Positions 7,155 through 12,289 of a stretch of 12,289 nt of DNA are shown in pieces. Position 1 is the first letter of the stretch; each line of letters begins with the position of its first letter. Origin of the DNA: Clostridia bacterium. GTDB lineage: Bacteria; Bacillota; Clostridia; Oscillospirales; CAG-272. Below the pieces are notes generated by a model that ran no database searches, was not told the DNA's origin, and saw nothing but the letters and a program-made list of their open reading frames with translations. Location: contig JAGCJD010000137.1 in the NCBI GenBank assembly GCA_017648425.1, positions 1 to 12,289 on the forward strand, read 5' to 3'. A program made the translations under genes and the position numbers.

Positions 7155-7240
7155 GGTGCGGGTAACAGGACTTGAACCTGCACGAAGTCGCCCCCACTAG
7201 AACCTGAATCTAGCGCGTCTGCCAATTCCGCCATACCCGC
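7154..7240 (-). tRNA. tRNA-Leu (anticodon CAG), CCA encoded
   Basis: Read on the minus strand, the acceptor stem GCGGGTA pairs with TACCCGC, with discriminator A and encoded CCA at 7156-7154. The D arm has GCG/CGC stem halves around GAATTGGCAGA. The anticodon stem CTAGA/TCTAG encloses TTCAGGT, giving anticodon CAG, which reads the leucine codon CUG. A long variable arm, as in all leucine tRNAs, precedes the T arm GCAGG-TTCAAGT-CCTGT. All stems are intact, so the gene should be functional. Its last 16-19 bases recur twice to the left, at 6793 and 6986. Confidence 0.97.
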
Positions 7241-7476
7241 GAATGAAATGAGCGTGGTATGGCGTTGCCTAAAGACCGTAAATCGGTCTTTACTGGGGCG
7301 AAGCACAAAGATACCTGCATATTCTCTACGAGAATATGCTGCAACAACGCAAGCGTTGTTGCGCTCTACATCCGAAGCCGTTTCCTTTAATTTTTGCACG
7401 GAGTGAGGTCTCCGAGGCGAGACTTATATAAAGTATCTCCGCTTAATATAATCTCAGTGTTCGCAATTCGCGAACA
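7241..7476 (-). other. long hairpin-rich region between promoter and tRNA-Leu
   Basis: About 235 bases separate the predicted transcription start from the tRNA. They hold five perfect inverted repeats in a row: 7270-7278/7284-7292 (9 bp, core AAAGACCG), 7317-7326/7330-7339 (10 bp), 7341-7350/7353-7362 (10 bp, GCAACAACGC), 7408-7412/7419-7423 (GTCTC/GAGAC) and 7458-7464/7470-7476 (TGTTCGC). I see no credible protein gene. It may be a processed tRNA leader or a separate structured RNA. Confidence 0.6.
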
Positions 7477-7481
7477 TTGAA

Positions 7482-7510
7482 ATTATATCACATTCTTTTG
7501 CTTTTGTCAA
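7482..7510 (-). promoter_or_regulatory. consensus sigma-A promoter driving the tRNA-Leu region
   Basis: On the minus strand: TTGACA (7510-7505), a 17-bp spacer, and TATAAT (7487-7482) preceded by TGA. Both hexamers match consensus, so transcription toward the tRNA should be strong, starting near 7475. Confidence 0.85.
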
Positions 7511-7539
7511 TAGGTGATTTTATTTTTTAAGTGTATATT

Positions 7540-7568
7540 AAAAGCCCGATGGACGCCATCGGGCTTTT
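7540..7568 (-). terminator. terminator of the CNNM-family gene
   Basis: Arms 7540-7552 and 7556-7568 form a 13-bp stem (AAAAGCCCGATGG and its complement) with a 3-nt loop, 6 bp past the stop codon of the minus-strand gene. The arm ends in TTTT and the following minus-strand DNA is A/T-rich. It also separates this gene from the tRNA promoter. Confidence 0.85.
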
Positions 7569-7574
7569 GTCTAT

Positions 7575-8894
7575 TTATTCCTCTTTTTCCTTCTCTTTTT
7601 CCTTTTCCTCGGCGTCCTCGTCCTCAGGCGTCTTTATCGTAACTATCGCACGCTCTATCTTATGCTCCTTTATGGATTCAATGCTGATGTCAAGCGTTTC
7701 TGTTGAAAGGTTGAAGGTCGAGCCGTCCTCGGGCACCGAGCCGTAAATTCCAAGCACATATCCGCCAAATGTATCAGAGTCATCGCCTATCTCTATTCCA
7801 AGCGCCTCCTCAACATCTGCAATCCCCGCAGTACCGCCTATCTGCCATGTATTTTCCTCAAGCTGAGCGATCATTTCCTCCTCGCTCTCGCCCTCCTCGG
7901 GCTCGGTGAATTCACCCACTATACATTCAACGAGGTCGGTAAGTGTAACTATTCCTCGTACTCCGCCGTACTCGTCAAGAACTATTGCGAAAAATTCCTT
8001 TTTAGCCTTCATGTTACGGAAAAGAACATCTGCCTTGACCGTTTCGGGCACGAAGTAAGCAGGGAAGACCGCATTGCTCAAAACGCTTTCGCGTGTCTTT
8101 TCCTTAAGTCTGAAATATGCTCTCGCGTCAAGAATACCTATAATATCGTCAACACGCTCTCCGTAAACAGGGAATCTCGAAAACGGGCTGGTGGTTATTA
8201 CGCTGTCCCACTCCTCAATCGGGTCTTCAAGCGCAAGCATGGTTATATCCATTCTGTGAGTTGCTATCTCTCCCGCGGAGAGGTCGTCAAACTCAAATAT
8301 GTTCTCAATAAGCTCTTTATTATACTCGTCAATGCTTCCGTCCTCGTGTGCTTCATCTATGAGTGTAAGTACTTCGCCCTCGGTGACGGTGTCCTCTTCC
8401 TTAGCCTTGAATATCTTTGAAATGAGCTTTTTCCAAAGCATGAATATAAAGTTTATGGGTGTAAGTATGGTAACGAGGAACGAAAGGAATCCGGATATTT
8501 GCATTGCAAGTCCCTCGGCATGCTCCTTGGCAAGGCTTTTGGGTGTTATCTCGCCAAAAATCAGCACAACTACGGTTATTACTATTGTTGATATGGTGGT
8601 TGCCGCGTTTGCTGCGGTGGTGTTTGCAAGAAGCTGTAAAAACAAGATGGTCGATATTGAGGAAAGCGTGATGTTTACTATATTGTTTCCAACAAGTATG
8701 GTTGACAGCAGCTTGTCATAGCTTTCACTCATTTTCAGCACTCGAACGGCTCTTTTGTTTCCTTCCTCAGCCAAGGTCTTCATCTTGGTCTTATTGAGAG
8801 AGGTAAAGGCTGTTTCGCTCGCTGAGAAGAACGCTGAGAATACAAGGCAGATTAGCATACCAATTAACTTAGGTAAACTACCATCGGGTAACAT
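7575..8894 (-). CDS. CNNM/CorC-type membrane protein (DUF21, CBS pair, CorC_HlyC domain)
   Basis: A 439-residue membrane protein of the family long annotated as hemolysin-like, now linked to Mg2+ (and Co2+) transport. The DUF21 transmembrane domain covers about residues 1-165 and includes FSAFFSASETAFTSL, LVGNNIVNI and the signature GEITPKSLA before the last membrane segment. Two CBS domains follow: one around MDITMLA...SRFPVYGERVDDIIGIL and one around FFAIVLDEYGGVRGIVTLTDLVE. A C-terminal CorC_HlyC domain begins near ENTWQIGGTA, and the protein ends in a charged EKEKEKEKEE tail. The ATG at 8894 has AAGGAGT 7 nt upstream. It is transcribed apart from ispE: a terminator and a new consensus promoter with a structured leader lie between them, so its expression may be controlled by that RNA. 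Ion specificity cannot be read from the sequence. Confidence 0.92.
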   Translation of the reverse strand: MLPDGSLPKLIGMLICLVFSAFFSASETAFTSLNKTKMKTLAEEGNKRAVRVLKMSESYDKLLSTILVGNNIVNITLSSISTILFLQLLANTTAANAATTISTIVITVVVLIFGEITPKSLAKEHAEGLAMQISGFLSFLVTILTPINFIFMLWKKLISKIFKAKEEDTVTEGEVLTLIDEAHEDGSIDEYNKELIENIFEFDDLSAGEIATHRMDITMLALEDPIEEWDSVITTSPFSRFPVYGERVDDIIGILDARAYFRLKEKTRESVLSNAVFPAYFVPETVKADVLFRNMKAKKEFFAIVLDEYGGVRGIVTLTDLVECIVGEFTEPEEGESEEEMIAQLEENTWQIGGTAGIADVEEALGIEIGDDSDTFGGYVLGIYGSVPEDGSTFNLSTETLDISIESIKEHKIERAIVTIKTPEDEDAEEKEKEKEKEE

Positions 8895-8976
8895 AGATTT
8901 TACTCCTTAAAATAAATAATATTTCCGAATTTCGGATAAAATGTATTTCGAATTTTGAAAAATATCACACAAACGC

Positions 8977-9014
8977 AAAAAAGCATAGCCTGAGATTTTT
9001 TCTCAAAGTTATGC
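8977..9014 (-). terminator. intrinsic terminator inside the leader of the CNNM-family gene
   Basis: On the minus strand GCATA...TGAGA pairs with TCTCA...TATGC (8983-9014) around a run of As, with an imperfect middle, and is followed by six Ts (A-run 8977-8982). It ends about 80 bases before the CNNM start codon, so transcripts can stop before the gene. Confidence 0.75.
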
Positions 9015-9123
9015 GTACAAATGCTTGTTATTCAAATGGTTGGTTCCGCTCGGGGTACTTCGACAGTTCCCGTCACTATCGCCGTTATCCACTGTGATTT
9101 TTCTCCTATTTCAAAATTTGATT
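9015..9123 (-). ncRNA. unidentified structured leader or small RNA upstream of the CNNM-family gene
   Basis: The predicted transcript starts near 9123 and meets a terminator at 9014-8977, giving an RNA of roughly 140 nt including that terminator. Visible pairings are CAGT/ACTG (5' part), GGG/CCC around AACTGTCGAAGTA, and ACAA/TTGT just before the terminator. A GC-rich segment (CCCCGAGCGGAACC) stands out in an A/T-rich intergenic region. The arrangement of strong promoter, structured segment, terminator and then ion-transporter gene is that of a riboswitch or other attenuator, but I could not match it to the classes I know. It could equally be an independent small RNA. Confidence 0.5.
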
Positions 9124-9129
9124 TGTAAT

Positions 9130-9158
9130 ATTATAGCACACAAAAGATGATTTGTCAA
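9130..9158 (-). promoter_or_regulatory. perfect extended -10 sigma-A promoter for the leader RNA / CNNM gene
   Basis: On the minus strand: TTGACA (9158-9153), a 17-bp spacer, TGC and TATAAT (9135-9130). Both hexamers, the spacing and the TGn extension all match consensus. Confidence 0.88.
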
Positions 9159-9178
9159 TATATAAAGCAAAAATTATC

Positions 9179-9216
9179 AATTCAACTCCGACATAGAGTA
9201 CGGCGGAGATTGAATT
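9179..9216 (-). terminator. terminator of ispE
   Basis: Arms AATTCAACTCCG (9179-9190) and CGGAGATTGAATT (9204-9216) pair with one bulged T. The hairpin begins right after the ispE stop codon, and a T5 run follows a few bases later on the minus strand. Confidence 0.75.
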
Positions 9217-9217
9217 A

Positions 9218-10099
9218 TTACCGCCGTATCGGTCTGCACATATGAGGCTCAACACCTATTTTTTTAATGGTTGCACAAGCAGTAAATGCCTTTTCCTCGC
9301 TTGTGAATATTCCGAACACCGAGGGACCGCTTCCGCTCATCATAGCTCCGACAGCGCCCGAGCTTAACATTATTCGGCGGAGATTTGAAGCGACAGGGCG
9401 GATAGAAAGTATCGGCTGCTCAAAAATGTTATAAAGACTTTTGGCTGTTGCGATTATGTCGTTCTCCGACATGGCGCTTTTTAGCGCGGATATGCTGTGA
9501 GGTGTGTAGAGAACATCGGATACAAAACCGTTATAAATCTCGTCCAGCATCGAGAACGCCATGGGTGTGGAAACTCCCTCGCCACCGCACGCGACAACTA
9601 GGACACAATCGGGCATTGACGGAAAGTCGTGGAGTATATCTCCCTTACCCTCGGCAAGCGCCGTTCCACCCACAATACAGAATGGAATATCAGCGCCGAG
9701 CATTCCACCGAGCTTGCAAAGCTCTGACATGTCAAGAGGAGAGGAGCAAAGCTCATTGACGGCAAGAAGCACGGCGGCAGCGTCTGCGCTTCCGCCTGCA
9801 AGTCCTGCCTGCATTGGTATCTGTTTATCTATAATTATGTCTGCGCCTATGGATATTCCCCTTGTTTCACAGTAGGCAATAAGCGCTCTTACCGCGAGAT
9901 TTTGGCGTCCGTCAGGCACACCGGCAACATTGCATTTTACAGTAATATCTGTGTCGTCACGGCGGACAAGCGTTACGGTATCGCAAAGCGACACGCTCTG
10001 CATAACATTGATAACGCTGTGAAAGCCGTTCTGCATGACGCCGTTTATATCAAGGTGAAGATTTATTTTTGCATGTGCTTTTTTGGTAACGCTTTCCAT
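9218..10099 (-). CDS. ispE: 4-diphosphocytidyl-2-C-methyl-D-erythritol kinase
   Basis: A 293-residue GHMP-family kinase that phosphorylates CDP-methylerythritol in the non-mevalonate (MEP) pathway to isopentenyl diphosphate; soluble in the cytoplasm. The N terminus has AHAKINLHLDI, the IspE substrate-binding motif. The central PMQAGLAGGSADAAAVL is the glycine-rich GHMP ATP-binding loop, and the late SGSGPSVFGIF is the third GHMP motif. Length agrees with E. coli IspE (283). I chose the ATG at 10099 because GGAGGG lies 6 nt upstream and the protein then starts at MESVTKKAHAKIN; the longer frame up to 10159 would begin upstream of the promoter's -10 element. It has its own promoter and terminator, so it appears monocistronic. 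Confidence 0.95.
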   Translation of the reverse strand: MESVTKKAHAKINLHLDINGVMQNGFHSVINVMQSVSLCDTVTLVRRDDTDITVKCNVAGVPDGRQNLAVRALIAYCETRGISIGADIIIDKQIPMQAGLAGGSADAAAVLLAVNELCSSPLDMSELCKLGGMLGADIPFCIVGGTALAEGKGDILHDFPSMPDCVLVVACGGEGVSTPMAFSMLDEIYNGFVSDVLYTPHSISALKSAMSENDIIATAKSLYNIFEQPILSIRPVASNLRRIMLSSGAVGAMMSGSGPSVFGIFTSEEKAFTACATIKKIGVEPHMCRPIRR

Positions 10100-10130
10100 C
10101 TGCCGCCCTCCGAAAATCGAATGTATATTA

Positions 10131-10159
10131 AATATACCACGAAAAGCCGTTTTTTTCAA
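10131..10159 (-). promoter_or_regulatory. promoter of ispE
   Basis: On the minus strand: TTGAAA (10159-10154), a 17-bp spacer, and TATATT (10136-10131), about 30 bp before the ispE ATG. It is divergent from the promoter at 10216. Confidence 0.7.
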
Positions 10160-10215
10160 GTAAAATGCGTAAATTTATAGCAAATATGTTAAATATGTAA
10201 ATTTTGAAAATACTA

Positions 10216-10244
10216 TTGACTTGCAGGTGTAAAAAATATAAAAT
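10216..10244 (+). promoter_or_regulatory. promoter of the AI-2E transporter-htpG operon
   Basis: TTGACT (10216-10221), a 17-bp spacer, and TAAAAT (10239-10244), 66 bp before the AI-2E transporter ATG. The 5' leader from about 10251 contains no obvious regulatory hairpin. Confidence 0.6.
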
Positions 10245-10309
10245 AATATGTAGCGCAATATTATATTGTCGAGGCTCAAGGGCATCGACATGTCATTTGG
10301 AGGAAATTT

Positions 10310-11656
10310 ATGAAAATGTCCGATAATTCAAAGCGGAGCGTTATCACCATACTCGTAGTCTGCGCTGTGGTGTTCGTTGCCTTTTACGGAATAGTAAACT
10401 TAGGTACGATATCGGGAGTGGTAAAGTCCTTTCTCTCGGTTATGAGCCCTATAATCATAGGATTTGCTATTGCTTATGTGCTCAACCCTATTCTTCGCCT
10501 TTTTGAATTTCATGCTTACAAAAGGATAAAGAGCAAAAATCTATTAAGGGGACTTTCGATAGCGTCAACCTATGTTGTAGCTCTGCTTTTGATAGTAGCG
10601 TTCTTCTGGCTTATAATCCCATCGCTCATAACCGCGATAAGCGATCTTGTTGCAAATTACGACAACTATATTTCAGCCACAACGGGCGTTATCAACAATT
10701 TTATTAACTGGTTGATGAAAAACGACAGTGTGTCCGAATATATCAACGATGCGGCTATCAAGCAAATGATAGCGAACTTCTTCTCCTATTCGGGAAGTAT
10801 GCTTGATACCGTTATTAACTACGCTGTTGAATACGGCTCTGGATTGTTCGTTGGAATAAAGAACACGCTTCTCGGAATATTTATTTCTGTTTATGTTCTT
10901 ATCTCAAAGGAAAAGCTTATCGCTCAGCTCCGCAAGTTCAGCGTTGCGGTAATGCCCGAAGCAAGACAGAGAAAGCTCCGCAAGTATATTACACTTACTC
11001 ACAGGAACTTTTCGGGATATTTCATTGGCAAGATAATAGGCTCGTGCATAGTATTTGTTCTTATGTTCATCATGATGCTTTTGCTGAAAATGCCGTATCC
11101 GTTGCTCATATCTACCATTTTTGCGGTTACCGATATTATACCGATATTCGGTCCCATACTCGGTGCTATCCCCTCGTTCTTCATTATATTTATCGTAGAT
11201 CCCATAAAGGCACTTATATTCCTCGTTTTGGTCGTTGCCGTTCAGCAGCTTGAGGGTAATGTGATAAGCCCCAAGATACTTGGTGAAGCAACGGGAATAA
11301 GCTCGTTGAGCGTTATAATAGCCATAATAGTAATGGGTAGTTACTTTGGTCTTGTAGGTATGATAATAGGAGTTCCTATATTTGCAGTTGCAATTACCAT
11401 AGTTAAGGAAATGATAGATACAAGGCTTCGCAGAAAGGAAAAGCCCACTGATACTGCGGAATATTATGAAGACGATTCTGTTGTTGATCCACACGAGCAT
11501 CACGAGGCGTTCTCCAAGAAAGTCTTTGGCAGAATATCGGTTATCGTAAAAAAGATTGTAGGATTATTTAAAAAAGATATGACTGATGCTGAGGTTGAGG
11601 CAAAAGCTGATGCGGAAGCATCTGCTCAGGAGGATGAAAAGAACGAAAATGAGTGA
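10310..11656 (+). CDS. AI-2E family transporter (membrane permease)
   Basis: A 448-residue polytopic membrane protein of the AI-2E transporter family (formerly UPF0118; relatives include TqsA and YdiK). An N-terminal pair of hydrophobic segments (ITILVVCAVVFVAFYGI; SPIIIGFAIAYVLNPI) is followed by a soluble middle region. Then come several membrane segments including FSGYFIGKIIGS, the PYPLLISTIFAVTDIIPIFGP region and QQLEGNVISPKILGEATGIS, which are the family's recognisable conserved stretches. The last ~80 residues form a charged cytoplasmic tail rich in Glu, Asp and Lys. Family members export diverse small molecules or ions, so the substrate is unknown. The ATG at 10310 follows GGAGG by 6 nt. 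The stop codon overlaps the start of htpG, so the two are translationally linked. Confidence 0.92.
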   Translation: MKMSDNSKRSVITILVVCAVVFVAFYGIVNLGTISGVVKSFLSVMSPIIIGFAIAYVLNPILRLFEFHAYKRIKSKNLLRGLSIASTYVVALLLIVAFFWLIIPSLITAISDLVANYDNYISATTGVINNFINWLMKNDSVSEYINDAAIKQMIANFFSYSGSMLDTVINYAVEYGSGLFVGIKNTLLGIFISVYVLISKEKLIAQLRKFSVAVMPEARQRKLRKYITLTHRNFSGYFIGKIIGSCIVFVLMFIMMLLLKMPYPLLISTIFAVTDIIPIFGPILGAIPSFFIIFIVDPIKALIFLVLVVAVQQLEGNVISPKILGEATGISSLSVIIAIIVMGSYFGLVGMIIGVPIFAVAITIVKEMIDTRLRRKEKPTDTAEYYEDDSVVDPHEHHEAFSKKVFGRISVIVKKIVGLFKKDMTDAEVEAKADAEASAQEDEKNENE

Positions 11657-12289
11657 AAATCAGTTTAAAAACGGGGGAATATCCGTAGATACAGAGCATA
11701 TATTTCCCATAATAAAAAAATGGCTTTATTCTGAAAAGGATATATTTCTGAGAGAAATAGTTTCAAATGCGACTGATGCGATAACAAAGCTTCGCCGCTT
11801 GGAGTCGCTCGGACACAGAGAGCCGACTGACGAGCAGTACAGAATTACCGTAACGCTTGATGAGGAGGCAAAGACTATAACCGTCAGCGATAACGGAATT
11901 GGAATGAGCGAGGAGGAGCTTACCAAGTACATCTGCAACATAGCGCTTTCGGGGGCTGTGGAGTTCATACAGAAATATGAGGACGCAGGTGACGGTAAAA
12001 ACGGTATTATCGGTCATTTTGGTTTGGGCTTTTACTCTGCGTTTATGGTCAGTGACAGCGTTGAGGTAATAACAAGGTCATATACCGATGCGCCCGCAGT
12101 TCACTGGATATGCGAGGAGAGCGGTGAATATAAGCTTGAGCTTTGCGAGAGAGATACTCACGGAACTACTGTTGTCATGCATATATCTGACGAGGAAAGA
12201 GAGTATCTTTCCATATCCAAGATACGCGCTATGCTTGAAAAGTATTGCGCGTTCATGCCCGAGGAGATATATCTTGTCAATGCAGGGTC
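11649..12289 (+). CDS. htpG: HtpG, Hsp90-family chaperone (5' part, runs off the window)
   Basis: The first 213 codons of bacterial Hsp90, an ATP-dependent cytosolic chaperone dimer. The visible part is the N-terminal GHKL ATPase domain: SEKDIFLREIVSNATDA (Glu36 as the catalytic glutamate, Asn40 for Mg-ATP), DNGIGM at 81-86, and the glycine-rich GHFGLGFYSAFMV lid region near 122-134. The frame is open at the window end. The ATG at 11649 overlaps the previous gene's end by 8 bp (ATGAGTGA). An AGGAGG at 11628-11633 is 15 nt upstream, rather far; an in-frame ATG at 11634 sits too close to that site, so 11649 is preferred with moderate certainty. Coupling to the upstream membrane gene suggests shared regulation. 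No heat-shock (CIRCE-type) element is visible upstream. Confidence 0.94.
   Translation, partial: MSENQFKNGGISVDTEHIFPIIKKWLYSEKDIFLREIVSNATDAITKLRRLESLGHREPTDEQYRITVTLDEEAKTITVSDNGIGMSEEELTKYICNIALSGAVEFIQKYEDAGDGKNGIIGHFGLGFYSAFMVSDSVEVITRSYTDAPAVHWICEESGEYKLELCERDTHGTTVVMHISDEEREYLSISKIRAMLEKYCAFMPEEIYLVNAG

Noticed and set aside
6756..7171. CRISPR array
   Set aside because: Only three partial repeats at 169-194 bp spacing that match a tRNA end; no regular spacers and no cas genes.
7018..7200. Plus-strand frame of 60 codons ending VRVTGLEPARSRPH
   Set aside because: The C terminus is the antisense translation of the same tRNA and the rest covers hairpin-rich non-coding DNA.
7145..7399. 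Minus-strand frame of 84 codons containing GMAELADALDSGSSGG
   Set aside because: It reads straight through tRNA-Leu; the peptide is the well-known artefact of translating a leucine tRNA, and the upstream part is hairpin DNA without a protein-like pattern.
9015..9123. 6S RNA, SRP RNA, T-box or a known metal riboswitch
   Set aside because: The conserved sequence elements of these classes that I remember are not visible, so I kept the RNA as unidentified.
10100..10159. Longer ispE N terminus starting at 10159
   Set aside because: It would begin upstream of the predicted transcription start and adds residues unlike IspE; the ATG at 10099 has a strong RBS.
10904..11503. Long minus-strand frame opposite the AI-2E transporter gene
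   Set aside because: It is rich in Tyr, Asn and His strings typical of antisense translation of a membrane-protein gene, and the plus-strand gene is well supported.

Overview
The window looks like a chromosomal segment of a gut-type anaerobic member of the Clostridia (Firmicutes). Base composition is AT-leaning, ribosome binding sites are strong AGGAGG-type, promoters are consensus sigma-A type (TTGACA-17-TATAAT), the tRNA gene encodes its own CCA, there is a lipoprotein signal, and ispE shows the non-mevalonate isoprenoid route. I cannot name the genus from sequence alone.

Layout. (1) 1-6245, plus strand: a sugar-acquisition cluster centred on L-rhamnose. It has the 3' end of an ABC-transporter sugar-binding protein gene, a large secreted lipoprotein resembling the GH106 alpha-L-rhamnosidase group, an L-rhamnose mutarotase (rhaM), and a cytoplasmic GH78-type alpha-L-rhamnosidase. 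My model is that the lipoprotein trims rhamnose-containing glycans outside, the ABC system imports the products, the GH78 enzyme releases L-rhamnose inside, and RhaM interconverts its anomers for catabolism. (2) 6246-6590: a rearrangement scar. An orphan gene start on the plus strand meets a short-chain dehydrogenase gene on the minus strand that keeps its promoter, RBS and NAD-binding N terminus but has lost the rest. (3) 6590-7575: no protein gene. It holds a tRNA-Leu(CAG) gene on the minus strand and two extra partial copies of its 3' end, each with its own unrelated hairpin just beyond. Short perfect hairpins are packed through the intervening DNA and through an unusually long (about 235 nt) region between the tRNA promoter and the tRNA. 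(4) 7575-10159, minus strand: a CNNM/CorC-type DUF21-CBS membrane protein gene, preceded by a structured leader or small RNA with a perfect promoter and its own terminator, then ispE with its own promoter and terminator. (5) 10216-12289, plus strand: an AI-2E-family membrane transporter gene overlapping the start of htpG (Hsp90), which runs off the window.

The left part reads as accessory (catabolic cluster, broken genes, tRNA-end repeats) and the right part as core chromosome. The tRNA-Leu with duplicated 3' ends lies exactly between them, as expected for a genomic island joined at a tRNA gene, although no integrase is visible here. The two items most worth follow-up are the tRNA-tail/hairpin array and the unidentified RNA upstream of the CNNM gene.
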